DNA of 64,000 nucleotides from Bacillota bacterium (GTDB lineage: Bacteria > Bacillota > UBA4882 > UBA8346). The notes below the pieces were generated by a model, which did no database searches, was not told where the DNA came from, and saw only the letters and a list, made by a program, of their open reading frames with translations. Each line of letters starts with the position of its first letter. The first letter of the stretch is position 1. Positions 1 to 7,613 of the stretch are shown here, one piece after another. A program made the translations under genes and the position numbers. The stretch covers positions 327,036-391,035 of the forward strand of contig JAEZFP010000068.1 of assembly GCA_023417475.1 (NCBI GenBank). The letters run 5' to 3'.

Positions 1-279
1 AAAAATATTGTTGATGGACTCCACCAAGTTAGCCTGACCACCGAAGACTGAAGCGCCTTCAGTAAACGAACTGGTCGAGGCCATAACCGGTTCCTTGTAA
101 TGCCGGGTCAAGGCGCTGCGATGGTAGGAACAACAGCCTTGCGAACCATGGCTATGTGGTAAACAATTATGAATTCCCAACGCCGCATACATGGCGCCGA
201 TCGGTTGACAAGTTTTCGCCGGGTTGACTACCAAAGCCTCGCGTTCTTTCACTTCCGGCGGCGTATGTCGTAATAACAT
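1..279 (-). CDS. nifK: Nitrogenase MoFe protein beta chain NifK, N-terminal part (truncated by window edge)
   Basis: The first 93 residues of the beta subunit of Mo-nitrogenase are visible; the rest lies off the left edge. The start ATG follows a GGAGGG ribosome-binding site. The segment NPAKTCQPIGAMYAALGI carries the first P-cluster cysteine, and HGSQGCCSYHR carries the second. The protein begins almost directly at this region, lacking the roughly 50-residue N-terminal arm of Azotobacter NifK, as known for Clostridium pasteurianum. It lies 47 bp downstream of nifD, so the two subunits are co-transcribed. Confidence 0.97.
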   Translation of the reverse strand, partial: MLLRHTPPEVKEREALVVNPAKTCQPIGAMYAALGIHNCLPHSHGSQGCCSYHRSALTRHYKEPVMASTSSFTEGASVFGGQANLVESINNIF

Positions 280-326
280 GGTATCCCTCCTCTTGTGAAT
301 AAACAATTGATGACGACTGAATTATT

Positions 327-1958
327 TTATTTCGATTCGTTCGACACAAAAGTAGCGGTCAGCTCGGGATTTTTCTCCCAAGGCGCTTTAATGTAACTCC
401 ATACTTTGGTGTTGACCATCTGGTCAATATCTTTGAAGAAGTTGATGGCGCCTTCAAAACCGGCATAGGGCCCGCCGTAATCATAACTGTGAAGCTGTTT
501 ACAAGGAACGCCCATCTTCTGAATGGCGTATTTTTCTTTAATTCCGGCGCAGAAAACATCCGGTTTGTAGAGTTCGATCAACCGTTCGGACTCGTAATGG
601 CTGATATCGTCGATGACCAGCGACTCCGGATCCATCTCGGACATCATCCCTTCATAATCTTTGAACTCAAACCCGGTGGCGGCTAAGCGGGCCAACTCTT
701 CCTCGGATTTACGGGGGCGGAAACGCACCGGATCCCGCTCGATGTCAAGCTCTTCAATATTACGGCTATCCGCGTCGATTTTGATCGTCGGAATCACGCG
801 GCGGCCTTCATAATCGTCGCGGTGGGCGAATTCGTAACCGGCAGCCAGCGTTTTCATGCCGATTTCCGTGAAGAGATCCTGGTAATGGTGAGCGCGGGAA
901 CCACCGACAAAAAGCATTGCCGTCTTGCCGGTGCAACGTTCGCGAATCTCCTTGCGGACTCGCTCCACCGTTTCCATCTCTTCGGCAATCACCTGCTCCA
1001 CGCGGTCGTTCAATTCTTGATCTTCAAAGTAAGCCGCGATTTTCCGGAGTGACTTGGCCGAGCTTTCCGCTCCGATAAAGTTCACTTTGATCCAAGGAAT
1101 ACCGAACTTCTCCTCCATCATCTCGGCCACGTAGTTGATGGAACGGTGACACATGATGGCGTTGAGGTCGGCGGTATGTGAGTTGGCGAAGGCGCCGTAG
1201 GTCGAGTTACCGCTGAAGGTGGCGACCACTTTGATGCCGCATTTCTTGAAGAGTTCCTCCAGGACAAACGCGTCGCCGCCGATGTTGTACTCGCCCAACA
1301 GATTGATCTTATATTTTTCTTCATGCGGGGTATCATCCAAACCAACAACATGTTTGAACAGTTGATTATTGGCGATATGATGGCCGGCGGATTGGCTGAC
1401 CCCTTTATACCCTTCACAACTGAAGCCGAAAACGTTGATACCGAGCTTTTCTTTCATTTCGCGGGCAACGGCGTGAACATCGTCTCCGATTAACCCGACG
1501 GGGCAAGTTGAGAATACGCCGATCGCTTTGGGATGAAAGATATCGTAAGCCTCTTGAATCGCCTGTTTCAGTTTCTTCTCACCACCGAAAACGATGTTGT
1601 CTTCTTGCATATCGGTGGAGAAACAATAGGTCATGAAATTTTCATCGGTTGGCTCTTCGGGACGGGTCTGATTGCGCCGGGTCAACCAACTGTAAAAACC
1701 GCACCCAATCGGACCGTGGGTGATATTTAAGATATCCCGGGTCGGCCCGAGCACCACGCCCTTACATCCGGCGTATGTACAACCGCGTTGCGTGATAATT
1801 CCCGGAATGGTCCGAACATTGGCGCTGATCTCCGGCATGGTCTCCGGACTGGGGTCGTTGACCACCATTTGTTTGGTGCGTTTCCGCGCCACTTTGGGCG
1901 GATATATTTTGACTAATTCCTCTTTAACCTCTTCGGGAGTTGGTTTCTTATTGATCAT
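327..1958 (-). CDS. nifD: Nitrogenase MoFe protein alpha chain NifD
   Basis: The alpha subunit of Mo-nitrogenase, 543 aa, which holds FeMo-cofactor and half of the P-cluster. P-cluster cysteines are visible at about 60 (TQRGCTYAG), 86 (GPIGCGFYS) and 152 (STCPVGLIGDD). The cofactor ligands are Cys270 (IMCHRSINY) and His490 (QLHSYDYGGPY). GVSQSAGHHIANN (about 187-198) keeps the Gln and His residues typical of Mo enzymes rather than V or Fe-only forms. The protein is about 50 residues longer than Azotobacter NifD; extra sequence around 375-450 fits the insertion known in clostridial alpha chains. The start ATG has a GGAGGGATC ribosome-binding site. Confidence 0.98.
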   Translation of the reverse strand: MINKKPTPEEVKEELVKIYPPKVARKRTKQMVVNDPSPETMPEISANVRTIPGIITQRGCTYAGCKGVVLGPTRDILNITHGPIGCGFYSWLTRRNQTRPEEPTDENFMTYCFSTDMQEDNIVFGGEKKLKQAIQEAYDIFHPKAIGVFSTCPVGLIGDDVHAVAREMKEKLGINVFGFSCEGYKGVSQSAGHHIANNQLFKHVVGLDDTPHEEKYKINLLGEYNIGGDAFVLEELFKKCGIKVVATFSGNSTYGAFANSHTADLNAIMCHRSINYVAEMMEEKFGIPWIKVNFIGAESSAKSLRKIAAYFEDQELNDRVEQVIAEEMETVERVRKEIRERCTGKTAMLFVGGSRAHHYQDLFTEIGMKTLAAGYEFAHRDDYEGRRVIPTIKIDADSRNIEELDIERDPVRFRPRKSEEELARLAATGFEFKDYEGMMSEMDPESLVIDDISHYESERLIELYKPDVFCAGIKEKYAIQKMGVPCKQLHSYDYGGPYAGFEGAINFFKDIDQMVNTKVWSYIKAPWEKNPELTATFVSNESK

Positions 1959-1970
1959 TGGGATCCCTCC

Positions 1971-2351
1971 TTAAGCATCTAATATCTGATCGCCCGATTC
2001 ACCAGTCCGCACTCGGAACGATTCCGCGACGGGGAGCACAAATATTTTACCGTCGCCGGGTTGACCGGTTTGATTCACTTTAATAATCGTCTCGATCACC
2101 GTCGCGACCAACTGATCCGGTACCACTACACTGATTAAGCGTTTTGTTACCAAACGGGGATTCCGGTCCAACAAGGAGATTGCTTCCTCACTGCCGCTGC
2201 CGGCGCCCTCTAATATTTTGAAATCAACCAATCCTTTGCCGCGGCCCACCACGCGCCCAGTCGCGGTAAAAGAAGAAATCCCCGCATCCGATAATGCTTT
2301 TTTGGTTTGATTCATCATGTTCATCCGAATCACAGCCATAACTTCTTTCAC
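1971..2351 (-). CDS. nifI2: Nitrogen regulatory PII-like protein NifI2
   Basis: A PII-family protein (126 aa from a GTG start) of the NifI2 type. In methanogens and clostridia NifI1 and NifI2 together bind and inhibit NifDK reversibly in response to 2-oxoglutarate and ATP. The family pattern is visible: N-terminal KEVMAVIRMN, a T-loop region with GRGKGL, and C-terminal GDGKIFVLPV. The GTG at 2351 gives the usual MKEV-type N-terminus after a purine-rich stretch. A GTG three codons upstream is also open. It ends 12 bp before nifD. Confidence 0.93.
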   Translation of the reverse strand: MKEVMAVIRMNMMNQTKKALSDAGISSFTATGRVVGRGKGLVDFKILEGAGSGSEEAISLLDRNPRLVTKRLISVVVPDQLVATVIETIIKVNQTGQPGDGKIFVLPVAESFRVRTGESGDQILDA

Positions 2352-2395
2352 GATCCTCACCCTTTCCTCGATGCCGCCTGATTTTTTTGCCCAAA

Positions 2396-2443
2396 GATTA
2401 CGGCGACATATTTTCCGTAATCATCCGTTGAATCAATTCAACG
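2396..2443 (-). promoter_or_regulatory. Two hairpins in the nifI1-nifI2 spacer (possible attenuator or processing site)
   Basis: The 144-bp gap between nifI1 and nifI2 holds two perfect 8-bp inverted repeats. CGTTGAAT/ATTCAACG lies at 2426-2443. GATTACGG/CCGTAATC lies at 2396-2422 and is followed on the minus strand by a T-rich tract ending in seven Ts. This resembles a partial terminator or RNA-processing signal that would allow more nifH than nifDK message. Function is inferred. Confidence 0.5.
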
Positions 2444-2495
2444 ATGTGTCGGACAAGTTTTCCTTCGTTCGGGTGAACCTTCTCCGTTGACCGGT

Positions 2496-2822
2496 TTAGG
2501 CTTCTTTCACACCGGAACTAATGGTATAAACTTCTTCAACCGGAATCACAAAAATTTTGCCGTCACCAAAAGCGCCTTTCGCTCCGGTACGAGCACTTTC
2601 CATAATGGTCTTGATGACAAATTCTTTATCGTTATTGGGAACAACCACAATTAACAGTTCCTTCGGCAATTCGTCATAATGAATCTCGCCGACTTTCAAA
2701 CCGCGTTGTTTCCCTCGACCGAAGACCGATATTTTGGTCACAGCGGGAAAACCCGCTTCCATTAAAGCTGCCATGACATCATCACATTTTTCCGGACGAA
2801 CAATCGCTTTTACCATTAACAT
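2496..2822 (-). CDS. nifI1: Nitrogen regulatory PII-like protein NifI1
   Basis: A PII-family protein of 108 aa, type NifI1, partner of NifI2 in post-translational switch-off of nitrogenase. Visible family features are the N-terminal MVKAIVRPEK strand, the T-loop with FGRGKQRGLKVGEIHYDELPK, and C-terminal GDGKIFVIPVEEVYTISSG. It starts at an ATG preceded by AAAGGTGGG and sits 36 bp after nifH. The nifH-I1-I2-D-K order is the arrangement of methanogens and anaerobic Bacillota, not of proteobacteria. Confidence 0.95.
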   Translation of the reverse strand: MLMVKAIVRPEKCDDVMAALMEAGFPAVTKISVFGRGKQRGLKVGEIHYDELPKELLIVVVPNNDKEFVIKTIMESARTGAKGAFGDGKIFVIPVEEVYTISSGVKEA

Positions 2823-2858
2823 CGCTAAAGCCCACCTTTCGTTTGTAACTACCGCTGA

Positions 2859-3683
2859 TTAGTTTGCAATGCCGTATTCGATCAATAATTTTTCAAGCTC
2901 TTCAATTTCGAGCGGTTTGGGGATGACAAACATTTCATTTTCATGGATCCGCCGGGCTAAATTCCGGTAATGATCGGCTTGCTCGTGGCTTTTGTCGAAA
3001 TCAATCACGGTTTTCCGGTTAATTTCAGCCCGTTGCACCATATTGTCGCGGGGAACAAAATAGATCATCTGGGTTCCCAATTGTTTGGCGAGCGCTTCAA
3101 TCATGGCTTGTTCGTTATCAACTTTCCGGCTGTTACAGATCAAGCCGCCCAACCGCACTCCGCCAGCTTCGGCAAACTTCACAATTCCTTTACAAATGTT
3201 ATTGGCGGCGTACATTGCCATCATTTCGCCAGAAACCACGATATAGATTTCTTGCGCTTTTCCTTCACGAATCGGCATTGCAAATCCACCGCAAACAACG
3301 TCACCGAGAACATCGTAGAATACGTAATCAAGTGCCTTGTCTTCCTCGTAAGCGCCGAGTTGTTCCAACAGGTTAATTGAAGTGATAATTCCTCGACCGG
3401 CACAACCGACTCCCGGTTCCGGACCGCCGGACTCAACGCAACGGGTGTTGCAAAAGCCTTCTTTTAAGACGTCATCCAGGTCAAGATCCTCGCCTTCTTC
3501 ACGTAAGGTATCCAGGACTGAACGTTGGGCCAATCCGCCAAGTAGCAACCGAGTGGAGTCGGCTTTGGGGTCACATCCAACAACCATCACCTTATTACCC
3601 ATTTCCGCCAAACCGGCAACTGTGTTTTGCGTGGTGGTGGACTTGCCGATACCACCTTTTCCGTAAATCGCTATCTTACGCAT
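2859..3683 (-). CDS. nifH: Nitrogenase iron protein NifH
   Basis: Dinitrogenase reductase, 274 aa, the ATP-dependent electron donor to NifDK. The P-loop GKGGIGKST is at 8-16 and the DPKADS switch at 38-43. The [4Fe-4S] cysteines are Cys94 (GVGCAGRG) and Cys131 (DVVCGGFAMP). Arg97 is the residue ADP-ribosylated by DraT in other bacteria; no draT is in this window. The open frame extends 37 codons upstream, but the ATG at 3683 has a GAGAGGAG site and gives the family's N-terminus, MRKIAIYGKGG. First gene of the nif operon. Confidence 0.98.
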   Translation of the reverse strand: MRKIAIYGKGGIGKSTTTQNTVAGLAEMGNKVMVVGCDPKADSTRLLLGGLAQRSVLDTLREEGEDLDLDDVLKEGFCNTRCVESGGPEPGVGCAGRGIITSINLLEQLGAYEEDKALDYVFYDVLGDVVCGGFAMPIREGKAQEIYIVVSGEMMAMYAANNICKGIVKFAEAGGVRLGGLICNSRKVDNEQAMIEALAKQLGTQMIYFVPRDNMVQRAEINRKTVIDFDKSHEQADHYRNLARRIHENEMFVIPKPLEIEELEKLLIEYGIAN

Positions 3684-3731
3684 CTCAATCGCTCCTCTCA
3701 ATATTGTAATATTTGTGTTAGGTTTAGATCT

Positions 3732-3760
3732 AAAATACCTTGTTTTACGGAATTTGTCAA
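3732..3760 (-). promoter_or_regulatory. Sigma-A-type promoter of the nif operon
   Basis: On the minus strand a perfect -35 TTGACA (3755-3760) is followed after 17 bp by TATTTT (3732-3737), placing a start near 3725, about 40 nt before the nifH ATG. No convincing sigma-54 -24/-12 element was seen. Control probably works through a repressor or activator on a housekeeping promoter. Confidence 0.75.
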
Positions 3761-3906
3761 TGATATATCTGACATAAATATTACAAGTAAACATTAACAG
3801 TGTGTAAAGAGCGTAAAAAAAGAAAACGCCTTATGAAAAAAAGACGTTAAGCTGGTATTTTTCTTAATGTTATATTTGAAGCCATTTGCATCGGATTGGC
3901 ATTCGG

Positions 3907-3933
3907 GTCAGTTTTGTCTCGTCAAAAGCTGAC
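3907..3933. other. Inverted repeat upstream of the nif promoter
   Basis: GTCAGTTTTG and CAAAAGCTGAC form an 11-bp imperfect inverted repeat (one bulged base) with a 6-nt centre, about 150 bp upstream of the nif -35 element. It could be a protein-binding site or an extra terminator hairpin behind folK. Confidence 0.35.
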
Positions 3934-3954
3934 ATGAATATGGAACCATCAACG

Positions 3955-3996
3955 CAAAACGCCCACTCACGGATATGACATCGTGAATGGGCGTTA
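3955..3996 (-). terminator. Terminator after folP-folK
   Basis: CGCCCA(C)TCACG pairs with CGTGA(A)TGGGCG (one mismatch) and is followed on the minus strand by TTTTGCGTT, just past the folK stop. Confidence 0.75.
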
Positions 3997-4022
3997 TAAA
4001 CCACAGTCTGTCAATTATTCTA

Positions 4023-4538
4023 TCAAAGCCACTTCTTACATTCGGCCAATCGTTCCCGGTTTTCCTCATATATCTCAGCCAAGGGCCTTCGCAAACGTGG
4101 ATGGATCAATTCCCGTCTGAGTTCCAGCAACGGCATTAAAACGAAGGAACGTTCCGTCATTTTCAAATGCGGAACCACCAAGTTGGCAGTCTCCAACACC
4201 CAATCGTCATAGATCAATAAATCCAGATCGATCCGTCGCGGACCGTATCGAATGGTCGGCACCCTCCCCATCTGCTGTTCAATTTGTTTTAATTCTCTCA
4301 ATATTTTGGTCGGATGAAACTCCGGAGGGAGCTGAAACAATGCCACCTGGTTAAAAAACCATGGCTGCTCTGTCACCTCGACCGGTTCGCTATAAAACAC
4401 CGAAGATAATTCAGGTTTTTCACCAAAAGCGGCGGTCATCCGTTGCACCGCCTGTTGGAGGTTTTCCGGGCCGTCGCCCAGATTGCTACCTAAACCAATG
4501 GCAACTTCATATTGACGAGCTGTTGCGAATGGCATCAA
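4023..4538 (-). CDS. folK: 2-amino-4-hydroxy-6-hydroxymethyldihydropteridine pyrophosphokinase
   Basis: FolK, 171 aa, transfers pyrophosphate from ATP to 6-hydroxymethyl-dihydropterin, the step before FolP in folate synthesis. The diagnostic features are GLGSNLGD near the N-terminus, PWFFNQVA in the middle and the metal-binding RRIDLDLLIYDD. The start overlaps the 3' end of folP by 32 bp, so translation is coupled. No folB or folE is in view. Confidence 0.95.
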   Translation of the reverse strand: MMPFATARQYEVAIGLGSNLGDGPENLQQAVQRMTAAFGEKPELSSVFYSEPVEVTEQPWFFNQVALFQLPPEFHPTKILRELKQIEQQMGRVPTIRYGPRRIDLDLLIYDDWVLETANLVVPHLKMTERSFVLMPLLELRRELIHPRLRRPLAEIYEENRERLAECKKWL

Positions 4539-5733
4539 ACATCTTCACCGCCCTCACTGTTGCTTTAACATCATGAACCCGGACAATATTGGCTCCTTTG
4601 GCAGCTCCCCAAATTACCGTAGCCAAACTTCCTTCCATACGTTCTGCCACCGGAAGATCCAACGTCAAACCAACCACTGATTTCCGTGAAGTTCCGAGCA
4701 AAATGGGGCACCCCAACACTTTTAACTGGTCCAACTGTTGCAGGATGACCAGATTATCTTGATAGGTTTTTGCGAAACCCACCCCCGGATCGACCACGAT
4801 CTGGCTGCGACTCGCTCCGAATGATTCCGCCAGCGCGATGGATTGATCCAACGAATCAATGACTTCACGCCAAAGATGGGTATAGCCCGGTTGCGCCTGA
4901 TTATGCATTACAATCACCGGCGCTTTAGTTTCCGCCACCAATTGCGCCATCCGGTGTTCCGGATCAGATGGTGATTGCAAACCCCAAATGTCATTGATGA
5001 TGGCCGCTCCCATGTTTAAAGCCTGCGCGGCCACACTTGGTTTATACGTGTCGACGGAGATGGGGACGTTAAAGACAGCCGCCAATTCTCGAACAACCGG
5101 TAATAATCGGCGCTCTTCTTCCGCTTCGTCAACGCGCTCCGCACCGGGCCGAGTTGATTCCGCTCCAATGTCTAAAAAATCGGCGCCGTCCGCTATCATT
5201 TGTTCTCCTTGCCGGAGCGCTGCGTCAATGATCGAGTTTCTCCCCGCTAACCCATCTTTCGAAAATGAATCGGGCGTAAGATTAATGATTCCCATGACCA
5301 AGGTTTTCGTCGTCAGGTCATAGGCCTTTCCGCCTACTTCCCAAGTTTGACTTGGATGGCTACGATATTGCGCGATAGCCAATGCCAGCTTCTCAGCAAG
5401 TTGCGCTAACCCGAACGGTTGCATTTTGAGTTTGACGATTAACTGTTCCAGTTGCCGCAAAGTGCCGGAGAGCAGCAAGCTGTTGATCCCGGCGTTTTTA
5501 TCCATGGTACTGACCTGCCACGAAACCGCCGCTTCGCCCCCCCGCGCCAACATTTCTTGTTTAATGATCCCCGCTTGCCGTGGTTGAACATCAAAGATCC
5601 GCACCACAAAATGTTCAAACTTTCCGGTCATAATTTCGATTCCACGGGGGTCTACGCCAATCGCGGTCATCTGTTCTTTGACTTCTGCTTCAGTAAGTTG
5701 TGAATGGACGATCATTCCGTTGATAAAAATCAC
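4507..5733 (-). CDS. folP: Dihydropteroate synthase with N-terminal extension
   Basis: FolP, about 408 aa, condenses the pterin pyrophosphate with p-aminobenzoate. The catalytic domain starts near VMGIINLTPDSFS and continues with DIGAESTRPG, ISVDTYK, IINDIWG and DPGVGFAKT. Before it lies an extra domain of roughly 130 residues that classical enzymes of about 280 aa lack; similar long forms occur in clostridia. The frame is open to 5796, but that part overlaps the preceding terminator. The GTG at 5733 after AAAGGGTAGG is preferred; ATG at 5715 is an alternative. Confidence 0.93.
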   Translation of the reverse strand: MIFINGMIVHSQLTEAEVKEQMTAIGVDPRGIEIMTGKFEHFVVRIFDVQPRQAGIIKQEMLARGGEAAVSWQVSTMDKNAGINSLLLSGTLRQLEQLIVKLKMQPFGLAQLAEKLALAIAQYRSHPSQTWEVGGKAYDLTTKTLVMGIINLTPDSFSKDGLAGRNSIIDAALRQGEQMIADGADFLDIGAESTRPGAERVDEAEEERRLLPVVRELAAVFNVPISVDTYKPSVAAQALNMGAAIINDIWGLQSPSDPEHRMAQLVAETKAPVIVMHNQAQPGYTHLWREVIDSLDQSIALAESFGASRSQIVVDPGVGFAKTYQDNLVILQQLDQLKVLGCPILLGTSRKSVVGLTLDLPVAERMEGSLATVIWGAAKGANIVRVHDVKATVRAVKMFDAIRNSSSI

Positions 5734-5763
5734 CCCTACCCTTTGATGCCTTGATTTTATCAC

Positions 5764-5791
5764 GAAAAAAACGATACGAGAAGTATCGTTT
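5764..5791 (-). terminator. Terminator of the spoIIA (sigF) operon
   Basis: Hairpin ACGATAC/GTATCGT followed on the minus strand by a run of Ts, located just past sigF and before folP. Confidence 0.85.
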
Positions 5792-5856
5792 ATCATTGTG
5801 CCGAAAAACCTGGCATGATTATGTTGTTTATTTTAGAAATCACTACTTTATGTATG

Positions 5857-6636
5857 TTAATCACTCAAATATAATTTTCGCAGTAAATGGAGAGCTTCTT
5901 TTTCCAAACGGCAGATCTGCACCTGCGATACACCGAATATTTCCGCCACTTCCGTCTGGGTTTTCTCTTCGAAGAACCGTAACGAGATCAGTGATTTCAG
6001 ACGTTCGGGCAGTTTTTGAATGACCTCGCGCAATGCATAATGCTCCAGCCATTTAAGATGCTCACCCTCTTCGCCGATCAATTGCTCCCGGCAAAACGCT
6101 TCACCATCGTCTTCTTTCAAAATTTCCTGCAGGGAATTCACCGGGCGAGTCGCTTCCAACGCCCCGGCGATCTCTTCCCGACTCAAACCCGACGCTTCTT
6201 CCAACTCCGAAAGAGTGGGCTCTTTCCCAAGCAAACTCGCAAGTTGGTTCCGGGTTTGCTCGACTTTGGCTGCGATCTCTTTTAAGCCCCGGCTGATTTT
6301 GAGCGGTCCCTCGTCACGCAAATGTTGCTTTATCTCGCCGATGATCACCGGGACGGCGTATGTGGAGAATTTGACTCCAAAATCCGGGTTGAATTTTTCG
6401 ACAGCTTTCATCAAGCCAATACACCCAATCTGAAACAGATCTTCGAGTTCGCCGCGGGAATTGAAGCGTTGCGCAATACTCATGACCAAACGCAAGTTAT
6501 GTTGAACGATGGTATTTTTGGCTTCGGCGCTGCCAGCATGGTATTGAGCGATTAAATTTAAAAACTCGGCATCTGTCAATAAATTACTGGGTGGCAGATA
6601 AATATCATTTTTAGCTGCTCCTTGAGATCCCGGCAT
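5857..6636 (-). CDS. sigF: RNA polymerase sporulation sigma factor SigF
   Basis: A sigma-70 family factor of 259 aa, with region 2 (LVMSIAQRF, DLFQIGCIGLMKAVEKFNP, FSTYAVPVIIGEIKQHLRD), region 3, and a region 4 helix-turn-helix (TQTEVAEIFGVSQVQICRLE). In Bacillus SigF drives the first forespore-specific transcription. The assignment as SigF rather than SigG rests on its place directly after spoIIAA and spoIIAB. The start overlaps spoIIAB by 26 bp. Confidence 0.95.
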   Translation of the reverse strand: MPGSQGAAKNDIYLPPSNLLTDAEFLNLIAQYHAGSAEAKNTIVQHNLRLVMSIAQRFNSRGELEDLFQIGCIGLMKAVEKFNPDFGVKFSTYAVPVIIGEIKQHLRDEGPLKISRGLKEIAAKVEQTRNQLASLLGKEPTLSELEEASGLSREEIAGALEATRPVNSLQEILKEDDGEAFCREQLIGEEGEHLKWLEHYALREVIQKLPERLKSLISLRFFEEKTQTEVAEIFGVSQVQICRLEKEALHLLRKLYLSD

Positions 6637-7060
6637 TGACGAACCCCCGTTCCGGTCGCTTTTTCATAATTACGGTGGTTCCTTCCTTTGGGGTAGAGGT
6701 AATGTTCATCTCATCCATGAACGATTCGATAAAAACCAGTCCCAAACCCATTCGTTCCGGATCGGTCGAAAAAGTGGCTTGTTTCGCCTGTTCAATGTCG
6801 TCGATCCCTTTTCCATAATCCTTCACTTTAATAATCAAAGTCAACCGCTCAATCAACAACTCCAACTGAACCAGTCCCGGTTTTTGAGGATAGGCGTGAA
6901 TCACACAATTGGAGACTGCTTCCGACACTGCCACCCGGATCTCTTCCACTTCCGACAGGGTGAATTCCAATTGGGCAGCAAAAGTCGCTACGATCGAACG
7001 TGTCATCCCCACGTTCTGAGGTAGACTGGGAAATTCCATCTTAAAATAGTTTCTTAACAT
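6611..7060 (-). CDS. spoIIAB: Anti-sigma F factor / SpoIIAA kinase
   Basis: SpoIIAB, 149 aa, holds SigF inactive and phosphorylates SpoIIAA on serine. It is a GHKL-fold ATPase: the N-box is EIRVAVSEAVSNCVIHAY, the G1 box DYGKGI and the G2 box ERMGLGLVF. It starts 12 bp after spoIIAA and overlaps sigF, the conserved partner-switch operon. Confidence 0.96.
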   Translation of the reverse strand: MLRNYFKMEFPSLPQNVGMTRSIVATFAAQLEFTLSEVEEIRVAVSEAVSNCVIHAYPQKPGLVQLELLIERLTLIIKVKDYGKGIDDIEQAKQATFSTDPERMGLGLVFIESFMDEMNITSTPKEGTTVIMKKRPERGFVNAGISRSS

Positions 7061-7072
7061 ATCCTACCTCCA

Positions 7073-7411
7073 TCAAAACCGGTCTAGTGCTTGTTGACGA
7101 GTTTCATAAATATCCATAATCTTCAATAAACCCGAAAGTTGAAATATTCTATGGATTGGGGCCGATACATTAATCGCCGAAAGTTTGCCCCCTTGTTGGC
7201 TCAACCGTTTAAAACGACCCAAAATCACACCCAATCCCGAACTATCGATAAAATTAACCTTTCGTAGATCCAAAATCAAATGTTTAATGGTGTCGTACTG
7301 ATTTAACTTCGCTTCCACAACTTCGCGAAAGGCCGGTGAAGTTTCCAAATCCAGTTCGCCTTCCAACTCGACCACGAGGTTTGTCCCGATTCGTTCCGTT
7401 TCAATTACCAA
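7073..7411 (-). CDS. spoIIAA: Anti-sigma F factor antagonist
   Basis: SpoIIAA, 112 aa, is a single STAS domain. Its phosphorylatable serine lies in FIDSSGLGVILGRF. Dephosphorylated by SpoIIE (not in the window), it displaces SigF from SpoIIAB. Translation likely starts at a TTG at 7411 preceded by AAAGGAGG. Confidence 0.95.
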   Translation of the reverse strand: MVIETERIGTNLVVELEGELDLETSPAFREVVEAKLNQYDTIKHLILDLRKVNFIDSSGLGVILGRFKRLSQQGGKLSAINVSAPIHRIFQLSGLLKIMDIYETRQQALDRF

Positions 7412-7550
7412 AAGAAGTCCTCCTTTCCAGATCTTTGGAAAGAATTCGCCATCCCCTGTTTAGATCCTGCTGCGCATAAAGACAAAAAAGCCCGAAAAAT
7501 CACTGTTTGTAGTAGTTTTTAAAAGTAAATAATCGCGTAAAAAACCTTCG

Positions 7551-7582
7551 AAAAAAATAAAACCCGGTTCATTTGAACCAGG
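7551..7582 (-). terminator. Terminator after dacF
   Basis: Nine-base-pair stem CCTGGTTCA/TGAACCGGG followed on the minus strand by TTTTATTTTTTT. It separates dacF from the spoIIA operon, unlike Bacillus subtilis where they can be read together. Confidence 0.85.
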
Positions 7583-7613
7583 CTAACAACGAAACGTGAA
7601 GTTTTGTTAGGTT

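Noticed and set aside
3684..3794. 37-residue N-terminal extension of NifH
   Set aside because: It runs across the promoter and leader, and the ATG at 3683 has the ribosome-binding site and family N-terminus.
3684..4022. Sigma-54 promoter for nif
   Set aside because: No TGGC-N9-TGC element with correct orientation was found; a near-perfect sigma-A promoter is present.
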